Shown piece after piece: positions 38,807 through 48,438 of a DNA stretch of 64,000 bases. The stretch covers positions 1,588,136 through 1,652,135 of the forward strand of contig NZ_KE136481.1 of the NCBI RefSeq assembly GCF_000407185.1. Reading direction: 5' to 3'. The position numbers and the translations under genes are program-made. The notes under the pieces are model-generated. The model was not told the origin of the DNA. It did no database searches and saw only the letters and a list, made by a program, of their open reading frames with translations. Source of the DNA: Enterococcus malodoratus ATCC 43197 (GTDB lineage Bacteria; Bacillota; Bacilli; Lactobacillales; Enterococcaceae). Position 1 is the stretch's first letter, and every line of letters begins with the position of its first letter.

Positions 38807-38980
38807 CGTGTCCATCCTCTCTGATAAAACATTTTTTCTTACCTATAGAAGTATAGACTATTTCGCTGATAAAAAGAATCCCTAGCGCTTAGAATCCGGA
38901 CTTATCAAGACTAGAAACGGCTGGCACTTGACCCAGCCGTCCTTTCTTTCGTATGCTTACTTTTAAAGGAGGGTCCCTAT

Positions 38981-40429
38981 ATGTATTCGATGCTGAAAAA
39001 AATCATTACTGAAAAAGACATTTATCGTCAGATTTTGCTTTTAGAGCAGCTGCTTAATCATTCACAGTTAACTGCTAAAGAATTAGCGGAAAAAATCGGC
39101 ACCACCGAACGCACCATTTTTTCTGATTTGCAGCTGATTCGCGACTATCTGCCAGAACAATGGGAATTGGACTCTGACAAAAGCGGTATCCGCTTAATTT
39201 CACAGGATAATTCATTTACCAACGATATTTGGGAAGCTTTTCTGCCCCATTCCGTCAGCCTGCAGCTGGTCAAAAAATTATTATTTACAAAAGAACTGAA
39301 TGTCCCGCGTTTTCTTGACGAAACCGGCGTTTCCTATGAAACACTCAAACGGCAACGGACCAAAATCAATCGTCAAATCCAACCGTTTAAGATTAAAATT
39401 CGTTTGACCTCAACACAGGCACACCTAGTTGGAGAAGAAAGCGCCATTCGAATTTTTTTCCATCGACTGCTGCTGCCCTTCACCCACAACAATTATTTTT
39501 TTGAAGATTACTCGATCCACGAGGAACATTATTTGCGCTTCTTGACGAAAGAACTCACTGAGGACCTGTTTGCGGATACGGAACAAATTTTTGGAATCTG
39601 CTGGTTTTTTATCAATAGTATTCGTATCAAAGCCGGTTGCCCCATTGATGACTTCAGCTTTGAACTAAATGACCCATTATTTGTTCTTTATGCCCCTCTT
39701 CTGAAAGAGCTATATGAAAAAGAAGGCGTCTATCTGCAAGATGAAGAAATCTTTTTTGCCTTTTTCTGCTTTTTAGAAAGCTGGAACTACAACAATCCTT
39801 TAGGAAAAAAGGTTTCTGACGTATTGAGTGAAGACTATCCGCTCCTGCGGGAAAAAGCACAGCAAACAGTGCAGGAAATCGCTGAAGAGCTGCACTTGGA
39901 AGCCTTGCTGCAGACAAACTTATCGACAAATTTGTTACTGTTGCTACTAAAATATGCTGAATCACCGGCGCTGTCCAAACAATTTCAGCTAGAGTATCAA
40001 GAATTATTGCTGCAACGAAATGAAGAATATGCTGTTTTAGCTGAAAAAAGCACTGCACTTTTTAATAGCCTGCCGCAGTTTTCAACGATTGGAGATACGA
40101 CATATTTCGTTAATCTCTTTTCCCTTTTAAGTCAGCAGTCGATTTTTTCGATCCAGCCACATACGAAAACAGTTTTCTTCATTTTCCAAAGTGAACCTGC
40201 TTGGAAAACATTCTTACAACAGGAACTGACGGATCTTTTAGGTAAACGCGTCAACTTAGTCTCTCTTGAGGTGTCCCAACTGCGAGCTGAAATTATTCAA
40301 ACCGGAGATTTGATCCTCTCCAATATTCCGTTGGATTCGGCGCCATTGCCCGTTGTCTATCTATCCACCATTCCAACAAAAAATGAGCTCAGCCAATTGA
40401 CTGAACTCACTTCCCATTCGTATCTTTAA
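38981..40429 (+). CDS. Mga/AtxA-like transcriptional regulator
   Basis: 482 residues. Two N-terminal winged helix domains (LTAKELAEKIGTTERTIFSDL and a second about 85-140 with ETLKRQRTKINRQI), a central PRD-like helical region, and a C-terminal EIIB-like part (TVFFIFQSEPAWKTFLQ, about 390-480). This matches the Mga family of surface and virulence regulators. AAAGGAGGGTCCCTAT precedes the ATG. Its target is unknown; the surface cluster upstream is a candidate but lies behind two terminators. Confidence 0.85.
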   Translation: MYSMLKKIITEKDIYRQILLLEQLLNHSQLTAKELAEKIGTTERTIFSDLQLIRDYLPEQWELDSDKSGIRLISQDNSFTNDIWEAFLPHSVSLQLVKKLLFTKELNVPRFLDETGVSYETLKRQRTKINRQIQPFKIKIRLTSTQAHLVGEESAIRIFFHRLLLPFTHNNYFFEDYSIHEEHYLRFLTKELTEDLFADTEQIFGICWFFINSIRIKAGCPIDDFSFELNDPLFVLYAPLLKELYEKEGVYLQDEEIFFAFFCFLESWNYNNPLGKKVSDVLSEDYPLLREKAQQTVQEIAEELHLEALLQTNLSTNLLLLLLKYAESPALSKQFQLEYQELLLQRNEEYAVLAEKSTALFNSLPQFSTIGDTTYFVNLFSLLSQQSIFSIQPHTKTVFFIFQSEPAWKTFLQQELTDLLGKRVNLVSLEVSQLRAEIIQTGDLILSNIPLDSAPLPVVYLSTIPTKNELSQLTELTSHSYL

Positions 40430-40432
40430 GTA

Positions 40433-40480
40433 AAACGGTTAGTCATTCTGATAGTGGCTGACCGCTTTTTCTTTTCTTTT
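40433..40480. terminator. Terminator between regulator and ATPase
   Basis: Ten-pair stem including G-T pairs (CGGTTAGTCA and TGGCTGACCG) followed by a T-run on the plus strand; it overlaps the ATPase stop codon. Confidence 0.7.
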
Positions 40481-42991
40481 GAAAATACCTTTGCTGACTC
40501 TCTTCTCGATTTCAACGACTAGAAACAGCAGCAGTGCATTGCCTAAGATGACCAATTGTTGTGCCAAACTAAGCGCCGTTGTTCCGATCAGCTGTTGTCC
40601 TAGTGGTAAGAAGACTACACCCATTTGAAGAACGAAGAGGATTCCTAATGAGATGAACAAGAATTTATTTTCGAAGAAACGACGGTTGATCGCTGGATCG
40701 AACATCTCTCGACAATTGATCATGTAAACCGCCTGCCCTAAAACAATACTCTGTAAAAGAATCGTTTGTTGCAGAGCAGTCCCTTCAAAATGCATGGACA
40801 AGAAGTAAGCCGGGATCATGATCAGTAAGGAAACATACAGGATTCTAAAGAAACTATAGCCTAATAAAATACCCATTTTCGTGTCTCTTGGTGGGCGCTT
40901 CATCGTATCACGATTTGCCTTTTCAAAACCTAAAGCATAAGATAGCGTGATTGTCGTTACCATGTTGACCCACAAGATTTGAATCGGAGTCAATGGCAAT
41001 GGCCGATTCATCAGTAAAGCTAGGATTACAATCAGTCCTTGTGCTAACGCTGTTGGCAAGAAGAAGTTGATTGTCTTTTGCAGATTATCAAAGATTCTGC
41101 GGCCTTCCTTAACAGCTTTTACGATCGTATAAAAATTATCGTCGGCTAATACCATATCCGCTGCTTGCTTACTAACCTCGCTGCCTTTGATTCCCATTGC
41201 AATACCAATGTCCGCTTGTTTTAAGGCAGGAGCATCGTTCACTCCGTCACCAGTCATTCCTACAATTTCTTCTTTTTTCTGAAGCGCCGTTACGATTCGC
41301 AGCTTATGATCCGGCGTCGTCCGAGCATATACATCTACTTTTCCAACCACTTCAACCAATTCCTCATCAGACATGCTGTCAATATCGGCACCCTCTAAAA
41401 TTTTAGATGTGTGCTTCAACCCAATTTGCTTACTGATTGCTTGGGCCGTTGCTTTATGATCGCCAGTGATCATCTTCACTGAGATCCCCGCTTGCTGCGC
41501 CTGTTCAACTGCTCGAACAGCACTCTCTTTTGGCGGATCGATGATTCCGGCCAAACCGGCAAATGTCAGTCCCGATAATAACTCATGGGTTAACTCTGTT
41601 GCGGAAACTTTTTTGTAACCGAATCCTAGCACACGCTGACCTTTACTAGCTAGTTCTAAGCCGCGTTGCTCCCATCTTGCCTTCTCTTCATTCGTTGCAT
41701 CAGCCTTTTCTAATAACACTTCAGGAGCACCTTTAACAAAAATGATTTGGTCCTCACCCTCCGCATGCATCGTCGCCATATATTTGTAACTAGAGCTGAA
41801 AGGAATCTTTGCTAACACAGGTTTCAACTGCTGCTCTTCTTCCGCTACATAATTCAATAAAGCAAGTTCTGTTGGGTTGCCATGGATCTCTTCAATTTTC
41901 TGATCATCTTTCGTCTTTAATTCCTGACAATTATTCATGATCTCTTTTACTAGCGGCAGTTCTTCCGTCACGACTTCCTGTACAGTCATCTCATTTTTCG
42001 TAAGGGTTCCTGTTTTATCCGAGCAGATTACAGTCATTGAGCCCAATGTCTCTACTGCCGGCATCCCTTTGATGATTGCATTTTCATCAGCCATTTCTTT
42101 GACACCCATCGAAAGGATCATCGTCAAAACAGCCGGAAGTCCTTCTGGAATCATGGCAACGATCAACGCGATACTCGCTGAGAACATCAAGCTCCAGTCC
42201 ATCCCGTATCTGAAGCTGGTAAAGAATAGTAAGAACACAATCAGAGCCAAAATTCCTCTAAAAATCTGTTTATTTAATTGGTGCATTTTTTTAACTAGCG
42301 GTGTCGTTTGTGTTTGGATCGACTGCAAGGCGTGATTGATCTTTCCGATTTCTGTCGCATCGCCTGTTTCCACCACTAGCCCGCGGGCGGAACCTGTTTG
42401 TACAAGTGTTCCCGAAAAAGCCATATTTAGCTGATCGCCGGCCATCGCTTCTTGCGAAATCACCTCAACTGTCTTTTCGACCGCCTCAGATTCACCGGTT
42501 AAGATCGATTCCTCCACCGTCAAATCATGAACCTCAATCAACCGCAGATCCGCAGGGATAACATCGCCAGCTTTCAAGATCACGACATCCCCTTGAACCA
42601 GCTCTTCTGAATCCAGTTTAAGCGGCTGCCCTTCATTTAGCACCGTCGCTTCCTGGCCCATCATCTGCTTCAATCCATCTAACGATTCTTCCGCCTTGCG
42701 CTCCTGCCAATAGCCAACAAAACCATTGACGATCACGACTAAGAAAATAATTCCGCCTTCAACCGCCTCGCCTGTCGCAAATTTCAGCACAGCCGCAACG
42801 ATCAAAACAACCATCAATAAATCAGTAAAATGCTTGGCGATTTTACGCCATAATTTAACTTGCTCCTTCTCTTCCATTTTGTTCGGCCCATTATTTTTTA
42901 GACGAGCGCTACGTTGTTCTTTTGTTAAACCAGTAGTTTGTGATGCTACTTTATGTAAAATATCTTCGGTTGATAATTTATACCATTTCAT
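40439..42991 (-). CDS. P-type cation-transporting ATPase (P2 type)
   Basis: 850 residues. Phosphorylation site CSDKTGTLTKNEM, TGES loop (LTGESEAVEKT), hinge MTGDGVNDAPALKQADIG, about ten membrane segments and PEGLP in helix M4. It pumps a cation across the membrane using ATP. Helix M6 reads WVNMVTTITLSYALGF, so the Asp found there in Ca-ATPases (NxxTD) is replaced by Thr; the ion is therefore uncertain. TGGAGGAACACAT precedes the ATG. Single gene. Confidence 0.9.
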   Translation of the reverse strand: MKWYKLSTEDILHKVASQTTGLTKEQRSARLKNNGPNKMEEKEQVKLWRKIAKHFTDLLMVVLIVAAVLKFATGEAVEGGIIFLVVIVNGFVGYWQERKAEESLDGLKQMMGQEATVLNEGQPLKLDSEELVQGDVVILKAGDVIPADLRLIEVHDLTVEESILTGESEAVEKTVEVISQEAMAGDQLNMAFSGTLVQTGSARGLVVETGDATEIGKINHALQSIQTQTTPLVKKMHQLNKQIFRGILALIVFLLFFTSFRYGMDWSLMFSASIALIVAMIPEGLPAVLTMILSMGVKEMADENAIIKGMPAVETLGSMTVICSDKTGTLTKNEMTVQEVVTEELPLVKEIMNNCQELKTKDDQKIEEIHGNPTELALLNYVAEEEQQLKPVLAKIPFSSSYKYMATMHAEGEDQIIFVKGAPEVLLEKADATNEEKARWEQRGLELASKGQRVLGFGYKKVSATELTHELLSGLTFAGLAGIIDPPKESAVRAVEQAQQAGISVKMITGDHKATAQAISKQIGLKHTSKILEGADIDSMSDEELVEVVGKVDVYARTTPDHKLRIVTALQKKEEIVGMTGDGVNDAPALKQADIGIAMGIKGSEVSKQAADMVLADDNFYTIVKAVKEGRRIFDNLQKTINFFLPTALAQGLIVILALLMNRPLPLTPIQILWVNMVTTITLSYALGFEKANRDTMKRPPRDTKMGILLGYSFFRILYVSLLIMIPAYFLSMHFEGTALQQTILLQSIVLGQAVYMINCREMFDPAINRRFFENKFLFISLGILFVLQMGVVFLPLGQQLIGTTALSLAQQLVILGNALLLFLVVEIEKRVSKGIFKRKEKAVSHYQND

Positions 42992-43097
42992 ATGTGTTCC
43001 TCCATATCATTTATTTGATACCTTAAGTATACGGATAAATAACATTTTTTAAGGTCGATAATTTCATGGAGGACTGAAATAATTGTGTTTCAAAATT

Positions 43098-43139
43098 CAA
43101 AAAATAGCCCCACTCCCATTAAATGAAGTGCGGCTATTC
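43098..43139 (-). terminator. Terminator of the 42-residue protein gene
   Basis: AATAGCC and GGCTATT outer stem with an imperfect inner stem and TTTTT tail on the minus strand. Confidence 0.75.
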
Positions 43140-43152
43140 AATAATAGAAAGA

Positions 43153-43281
43153 CTAGTGTAAAAAGTTTTGCAGATCATCGCCATACTCATCGATCTTCTT
43201 AGTCGTCAAAATTGTACCTGCCACTAAAACGCCACCGACAATCAATGTACTAGCAACTACGAACTTAACAAATGATTTCAT
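43153..43281 (-). CDS. 42-residue membrane protein
   Basis: Short gene: KSFVKFVVASTLIVGGVLVA forms one membrane helix or signal-like segment, followed by TTKKIDEYGDDLQNF, a charged tail. GGGAGGTAGTCAGT precedes the ATG and a terminator follows the stop, which supports a real gene. Family unknown; it may be a small regulator of a membrane complex or a secreted peptide. No partner gene is adjacent. Confidence 0.65.
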   Translation of the reverse strand: MKSFVKFVVASTLIVGGVLVAGTILTTKKIDEYGDDLQNFLH

Positions 43282-43481
43282 ACTGACTACCTCCCATGCT
43301 TTTTTCTAAAGAATCTTGTTCCGACTACTCTATGAATTAATCCTAGCACAAGTAGGTAGATGTATCTTCTAATATGCTTACTACAATATATTTTACATCC
43401 AATTACTTAACTTACCTTCACTTAGTAGTTAAGAGAAGGACAGCAAAACTTTTATTATAAACCAATTCAAAATAATCTTCA

Positions 43482-43591
43482 AATCGCAATTTGACACTTA
43501 CACCCCCAAAATTGACCTATTTTAACGCAAAAACAGGCTTTTTCACCCCAAAACGTGTCAATTTGGGGGGAGTAGCGGTTAAATTGCGATT
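43482..43591. repeat. Imperfect inverted repeat with about 35-base arms
   Basis: Left arm 43482-43517 and right arm 43555-43591 share AATCGCAATTT and CCCCCAAA...TTGAC in inverse orientation. The spacer has further C-rich copies (CACCCC). No gene overlaps. The surrounding 43282-43857 gap otherwise shows only the decayed frame described next. Confidence 0.7.
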
Positions 43592-43623
43592 CGTATTTTT
43601 TCAAAAAATCGAGTATCTTTTAA

Positions 43624-43836
43624 TCACCGGCCGGAATAAAAATATGGAGTACAGCGATCACGGTGAAAGAAGAAATCCTAGGCAGCTTGGAAAGATTCGC
43701 TTTGTTACATCCATTTGAAAAGACGATGAGAAACTCTTCAACAAAATCATCATCACTAAGGATATCGAAACAACAAAAAACATTTTTAACGGAAGTAATT
43801 GAGGATGGCGACAATCTTATCGCCTCCTCTCACTAA
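43624..43836 (+). pseudogene. Open frame without start, possibly decayed DUF1659-like gene
   Basis: A frame open from 43624 to a stop at 43834-43836 encodes KIWSTAITVKEEILGSLE near its start and ends LTEVIEDGDNLIASSH, but has no usual start codon or ribosome binding site. Its position before a DUF2922 gene and its size (about 65 residues) resemble the DUF1659 partner of such clusters. The similarity is by eye only and weak; it could also be non-coding. Confidence 0.3.
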
Positions 43837-43857
43837 AAAAAGGAGGATAAGAATCTC

Positions 43858-44241
43858 ATGAATGAACAAACATTGTCTCATCGACAACTTTTCAATTTGA
43901 AATCAAAAACACTGGAAAAAAGAATTACCAACTATTATTACGAAACACAAAACAGCAGCCTAACCATCAAATATATCCTAGCACTACGAGTAAGGCACCA
44001 GCTTGGTGCGGAGGAGTTTGCCCACTTTCTGAAGGATCTTGTCCGAAAGATTTTTATGAATACGAAGACTACTCGTACCATGAAACGTTTTTTCTATTAC
44101 TTCAAAGATTACTTCATGGCACCTGAGTGGCGCGCATTAACCGCGAAGGTTTTTCCTGTAAGAAATTTTGGTCAGAAAGCTATGACACTCTTCCGCTCCT
44201 TACTGTCATTTGCCCGTCCTGATGAAACCAACGAACCTTGA
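43858..44241 (+). CDS. Basic hypothetical protein
   Basis: 127 residues, strongly basic, no membrane segment and no recognised domain. The sequence is rich in aromatic and basic residues (KRITNYYYETQ, TRTMKRFFYYFKDYFMAPEW). AAAGGAGGATAAGAATCTC precedes the ATG, which supports translation. It lies 44 bases before the DUF2922 gene and probably shares its transcript. Function unknown. Confidence 0.6.
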   Translation: MNEQTLSHRQLFNLKSKTLEKRITNYYYETQNSSLTIKYILALRVRHQLGAEEFAHFLKDLVRKIFMNTKTTRTMKRFFYYFKDYFMAPEWRALTAKVFPVRNFGQKAMTLFRSLLSFARPDETNEP

Positions 44242-44285
44242 AATAACCTACCTATCCAGAAAATCTTAAAGAGAGGACAATCTAA

Positions 44286-44930
44286 ATGATAAATGACAAA
44301 CACGATTTAGTTGCGACATTTACAAATGGTCTTGGAAAAGAACACAATTGGACATATAAAGACGTGAACGCCGATCTGCCGACTCCTGTAATCAAAGATG
44401 CTTGCGAATTACTGACGAACTTAGATATTTTTGAACAAGATGGCGTAAAACTATTTGATTCTATTGTCACCGCGAAGATCGTGACGACTAAGGAGACTGA
44501 AATTTTCGATGTAAAAAACGATCCTAAAATAGAGAAAAAACAACAGCGCGATGATTTGCCCATAAAAATTGAGACAGTGACCACAGAAAAAAAAGCATTA
44601 TCGATAAATGCGAAAGTTGATCCCGATTTATTAACAAAAAGCACACCCAAAATCGATGAATTAACTACATTGACGTGTAAAAATAGTTCTGCAAGTTTCC
44701 CTGCTGTCTCACTGCCGACATTAAAGGTTTCTAGTATTCCAACTCGCTTGCCGCAAACAACAAGTAATGATTCGAAATCAATAAATAGTGCAGTAAAGGT
44801 GAATGATATGACCTCTGACAAAATTCTACAGCCGCCGAATCAATCGCTTGAAAAGAACGGCGATAGTCTTAGGCAAAGATTCGCCCGATTCTGGGGCAAG
44901 AGAGGAAAAAATAAAGAAGATCCTTCTTGA
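44286..44930 (+). CDS. DUF2922 domain protein with low-complexity extension
   Basis: 214 residues. Residues 1-75 fit DUF2922 (HDLVATFTNGLGKEHNWTY to VTTKETEIFDV). The remaining 140 residues are an unusual Ser/Thr/Lys/Pro-rich tail without predicted fold; DUF2922 proteins are usually about 70-80 residues. GAGAGGACAATCTAA precedes the ATG. The role of DUF2922 is unknown. The tail may be a recent extension or the product of a lost stop codon. Confidence 0.65.
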   Translation: MINDKHDLVATFTNGLGKEHNWTYKDVNADLPTPVIKDACELLTNLDIFEQDGVKLFDSIVTAKIVTTKETEIFDVKNDPKIEKKQQRDDLPIKIETVTTEKKALSINAKVDPDLLTKSTPKIDELTTLTCKNSSASFPAVSLPTLKVSSIPTRLPQTTSNDSKSINSAVKVNDMTSDKILQPPNQSLEKNGDSLRQRFARFWGKRGKNKEDPS

Positions 44931-45045
44931 ATGATGTCCGATAAATCTAAAAACAACTAAATTCCACCTTTCTCAAGCTAAATATGCGTAGAAAAGCCTG
45001 ATCTAGTCGTTATTCCTCCTAATCCGGATGGGAGGTGACACGACT

Positions 45046-45117
45046 TTGAGTAAGTTTATTCGCTAAGTTCTCGCGTCGTTCTTCACGGGATTGATCACCA
45101 TCCTCGTCAACCATTAG
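45046..45117 (+). pseudogene. Broken 23-codon hydrophobic peptide
   Basis: GGAGG at 45031-45035, TTG start at 45046, SKFIR, an in-frame TAA at 45064, then VLASFFTGLITILVNH and a stop. The hydrophobic part resembles small membrane peptides (Fst-like toxin or the short third gene found after DUF2922). As it stands only six codons would be read. The rest of 44931-45240 shows nothing else I can support. Confidence 0.4.
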
Positions 45118-45201
45118 TTAAGCGGGCATGATCCACGTGAATACTCAATTTTATGTCATAGGTCGATTTTATATTGCGTGATTAGCGATCAATTAAGGTA
45201 A

Positions 45202-45231
45202 ACAAAAAACCCCACTTAAATAAGTGAGGTT
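45202..45231 (-). terminator. Displaced rplT-operon terminator
   Basis: AACCTCACTTA and TAAGTGGGGTT with a TTTTTTG tail on the minus strand, just outside the left att repeat. It probably ended the rplT transcript before the island inserted. Confidence 0.75.
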
Positions 45232-45240
45232 GAACATTCA

Positions 45241-45273
45241 TTATTTAGCTAATGAATCTTTAGCTTGGTCAGC
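45241..45273. repeat. Left attachment site
   Basis: TTATTTAGCTAATGAATCTT is identical to the rplT 3' end at 62020-62039, and 12 of the next 13 bases also match. Weaker rplT-like sequence continues rightward. Confidence 0.88.
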
Positions 45274-45378
45274 AAGCAAAGTCCTTTTATTGAAATTTGT
45301 ACGAGTAACAATTTGCTGTTAAATCAACAAATTTAGCTGATTACGCTTTTACTATCGTTCACAGATTTTAAAATCAAT

Positions 45379-45398
45379 CTGGGTCAATTCTGGGTCAA
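45379..45398 (+). repeat. Integrase arm-type repeats, left end
   Basis: CTGGGTCAA at 45379-45387 and 45390-45398. The same doublet occurs at the right end (61941-61961), which suits binding by the integrase N-terminal domain. The 45290-45534 stretch otherwise holds no gene; a GCCCCACG motif lies at 45441-45453. Confidence 0.65.
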
Positions 45399-45534
45399 AT
45401 TGATTCAATTATTACTTTTTCTTAGTCAAAAATTTCTCATCTAGCGTGGGGCGCTATACATAGTTTCACTTACACTCACAGACCTTTTCACAGACCACCA
45501 ACGCCAAGATATTTTTTATTTATCATACCTATCA

Positions 45535-45918
45535 TTATTTGTTGTCTTGTTTTATTGCCAAGGGTATCAACATCAGCAAAAAGGAAAGTGCTAAACTTGT
45601 TAAAATATAAATCACATAACTTGTCCAGTCGACGGTACTTTTATTAAGATAACCTGATCCTATAAAATACATCAAAATAAGAGCAAATCCCTCAATCTAT
45701 TGGTAAAACAACCGGATTCTATACCGTATTGTCATTACATAGAAGAAAATGAATATAGCGACAAATACAACATATACTCGTAAAGTGCTAAAGCTAAAAT
45801 TTTTGAATAATGCATCATATCCCGACACAAATATTGCAACTAAAGTTACGAGTAAAACAGTTCTTAATAAGTAACTGTCCTTATATTTCTGCCTAAATTT
45901 ATTTATTAATGAATTCAT
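45535..45918 (-). pseudogene. Four-helix membrane protein interrupted by an amber codon
   Basis: The frame starting at ATG 45918 (GAGGAGTTAACGCG before it) encodes 73 residues with two membrane helices and meets TAG at 45697-45699. The same frame then continues for 53 more codons with two further helices (ALILMYFIGSGYL and VIYILTSLALSFLLMLIPLA) to TAA at 45535. Restored, it would be a 127-residue protein. A single nonsense change therefore seems to have truncated it. Family not recognised. Confidence 0.7.
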
Positions 45919-45976
45919 CGCGTTAACTCCTCATACTCTATTAATAATCCTGTCTAGTAGTAGATCATTTGATCGT

Positions 45977-46249
45977 TTAGTACATCTCAAAGATTTGAGG
46001 AACAACAATGTCTAATTTAAGTATCTCATCTTCCGAAAGAACCTTTCCATCTTTTCGCCAAACACGGATTTGACGCTGTTCTTTTTCAAGTGCGTAATTT
46101 TCTGAAACATACTTTGCTTGTGGGTTATTCAAAAAACTTCTTATAAAAATTGACCTCAATTTACTTAAAGTCAAACCGTTTTCTCCTTGCATTAAAAAAG
46201 GCGACTCATATTGATAAACTCGCTGGTCTTTTGAAAGCTTTCCTCGCAT
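45977..46249 (-). CDS. Hypothetical 90-residue protein
   Basis: 90 residues, soluble, basic in the N-terminal half and acidic at the end (LSEDEILKLDIVVPQIF). No motif recognised. GGGGAGAATAAC precedes the ATG at 46249. It lies between brnQ and the broken membrane gene on the same strand. Possibly island cargo of unknown role. Confidence 0.5.
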   Translation of the reverse strand: MRGKLSKDQRVYQYESPFLMQGENGLTLSKLRSIFIRSFLNNPQAKYVSENYALEKEQRQIRVWRKDGKVLSEDEILKLDIVVPQIFEMY

Positions 46250-46333
46250 GTTATTCTCCCCTAGTCATCCATTTTACAAGCATAAACTAGTATACCAAAA
46301 AAGCCAATCCAAATGATGGACTTGATAATAATT

Positions 46334-47686
46334 TTAGCTAACTAGGCTTCTTTCCTTAAATCGTGAATATATTAATCCTATCAAGAATCCGATTAAAGCT
46401 GGCAATACCCAGCCCATACCTATATTAAAAAATGGGAGGTATTGACCAACAAAACTTAGCCATGACTCTATCGCAGGAATAGTTAAAAGTGATGATGGGC
46501 TTGCTGCTAAAGCATCAAAAAGAGCTGCAATAACTGTAAATGACGTGGTTGTTTGATAAACAAGCTTTCTGTGTTTAAATAATGGACTCATAATTGCCAA
46601 TAAAATCAATGTCATGGCCAAAGGATAAATGAACATCAGTACTGGCAAAGATATTTCAATTATTTTGGTCAAACCAATGTTCGCAAAAAGACACGGTAGC
46701 ACACTAGAAAGAATGATAAAGAAACGGTAGCTACGCTTAGGGAATAGCTCAACAAAAGCTTCAGAAAAGGCTGTTACTAAGCCAATAGAGGTTTTTAGAC
46801 AGGCTAAAATAACAATCACTGCGAGTAATATGCTTCCTGTAGTCCCGAGATAATAATTCGCAATTTGTGCCAATGCAACTCCCCCGTTTTCACTAATGGC
46901 GAATTTGCCTAAACTCATTGCTCCCAAATAGGACAACAAGGTGTAAATAATACCCATCAAAACAATACTAATAGCCCCGGACTTAATCGTATCTCTAGCG
47001 ATTTGATTAGGTTTTGTTACTCCCATAGAACGAATCGTAGTAACAATAATGATCCCGAAAGCTAAAGATGCCAAAGCGTCTAAAGTATTATAACCTTCCG
47101 TAAATCCTTTTAAAAAAGTTGCGTTTTGATAAACCGGTTGAACTGGTGCTGCTCGAATTGACCCTAGTGGTTGCGTAAATCCTAAAAAAAGTAGCCCTCC
47201 TAATAAAATTAAGAAAATTGGATTTAAAAATTTCCCCACATAATCTAAAATTTTTGTAGGTTTGCGCGAAAATAACCATGTCGTTGCAAAAAACAACACA
47301 CTGAACATTGCTAAAGCAAAAACTAGATGCTTCCCTGAAACAAAAGGCGCGATCCCAATCTCAAAAGAAGTTGTCGCCAAGCGTGGCAGGGCAAAAAATG
47401 GGCCTATTACCAAGTAAATTAGGAAAGTAAAAATAAAGGCATATTTTCTGCCAATCTTTGACGCTAAATCGTAAACACCTTTACTTTGAGAAACACCAAT
47501 CGCTATTATACCTAAAAATGGCAATCCAATGCCTGTAACCAAGAATCCTAGATTAGCTAAAACTATATTACTTCCTGCTAATTGCCCCATGTTTACAGGG
47601 AAAATCAAGTTCCCCGCACCAAAGAAAAGACCAAAAAGCATTGATCCTATATAGATGTACTGTTTTATTGAAAGTTTTTTCCCCAT
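46334..47686 (-). CDS. brnQ: Branched-chain amino-acid transporter BrnQ
   Basis: 450 residues, 12 membrane segments, LIVCS family: [18 protein letters not shown] near the N-terminus is the family hallmark, and [21 protein letters not shown] is also conserved. It imports Leu, Ile or Val with Na or H. AAGGAGCTGCTAT precedes ATG 47686; the open frame to 47725 lacks a site. It has its own promoter. Within an integrated island it is unusual cargo. Confidence 0.9.
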   Translation of the reverse strand: MGKKLSIKQYIYIGSMLFGLFFGAGNLIFPVNMGQLAGSNIVLANLGFLVTGIGLPFLGIIAIGVSQSKGVYDLASKIGRKYAFIFTFLIYLVIGPFFALPRLATTSFEIGIAPFVSGKHLVFALAMFSVLFFATTWLFSRKPTKILDYVGKFLNPIFLILLGGLLFLGFTQPLGSIRAAPVQPVYQNATFLKGFTEGYNTLDALASLAFGIIIVTTIRSMGVTKPNQIARDTIKSGAISIVLMGIIYTLLSYLGAMSLGKFAISENGGVALAQIANYYLGTTGSILLAVIVILACLKTSIGLVTAFSEAFVELFPKRSYRFFIILSSVLPCLFANIGLTKIIEISLPVLMFIYPLAMTLILLAIMSPLFKHRKLVYQTTTSFTVIAALFDALAASPSSLLTIPAIESWLSFVGQYLPFFNIGMGWVLPALIGFLIGLIYSRFKERSLVS

Positions 47687-47728
47687 ATAGCAGCTCCTTA
47701 CTATGAACAAGAATAATGATGCCAACTA

Positions 47729-47757
47729 ATTGTACACAAGTATATCAATACTGACAA
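47729..47757 (-). promoter_or_regulatory. brnQ promoter
   Basis: TTGTCA (47752-47757) and TACAAT (47729-47734) on the minus strand with a 17-base spacer, 43 bases before brnQ. The 47758-48438 stretch has one plus-strand hairpin (47868-47898) and otherwise no gene I can support. Confidence 0.7.
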
Positions 47758-47867
47758 AAGTTTTATTAAATACCACCAAATACCGTTTGAATTGTCAGAG
47801 TATTTTCTATTTTATGTTGCAAGCGTATCTGGATGATGTTAACCTTGTCTTAGAAATTCCTTTCTTA

Positions 47868-47898
47868 CCTTCGAACCCAGCAGTTCGGGGGTATTTTT
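47868..47898 (+). terminator. Hairpin with T-rich tail in the brnQ upstream gap
   Basis: Ten-pair stem (CGAAC/GTTCG core, outer ACC/GGT with G-T pairs) followed by ATTTTTG. No plus-strand gene is evident before it. Confidence 0.4.
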
Positions 47899-48438
47899 GT
47901 ATTGCTAGCCATATAACCAAATGATAAACTACCTTTTCAACGACTATATTCTTTGAGTCTGCTGCGGAAACAGTAGGTTCTTTTTTACGCACTTCTAGGG
48001 GCAATTTGATTGATCAGGAAAAAATGATTTAGCCCCATCTGTTTTACATTTTTATCCTTCTGAGATATAACCAAAAATAGTGGCCGTTCGGATCGACTAC
48101 GAGTTATTTTGACACCCTTTTGACGGATATTCTAAAGTAGCGTTACGTGACTTTAGAACTACAGTAGCTATCTATTCGATCTGGCTCTAATTCATAACGA
48201 ACTGATATCACTCTGTGTGACAACAAAAAATCTGTTACGGTTTTGAATCACAGCGAATCTGATGTCGTTTTAAAACAACTACTTTTAGTCTGCGAAGCTA
48301 TAAATCACTCAGGGCGGCTGATACATAAGCTTGTGCGCCAATTTAAACAGCCCACACAACTAAAGAAAACTAAATAATTTGTACGCTTTAGCTTACATGA
48401 CTAAATACGTCCGTTTATCATAATTCACGCCCCGGGAA

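Noticed and set aside
39654-40058. 134-codon minus-strand frame in the Mga-like gene
   Set aside because: Shadow of the coding strand; the plus-strand protein has clear family features.
41937-42335. 132-codon plus-strand frame inside the ATPase gene
   Set aside because: Antisense to conserved P-type ATPase motifs; no start signals.
44282-44821. 179-codon minus-strand frame opposite the DUF2922 gene
   Set aside because: No ribosome site, low-complexity Ser/Phe/Val content mirroring the tail of the plus-strand gene, which has a proper start.
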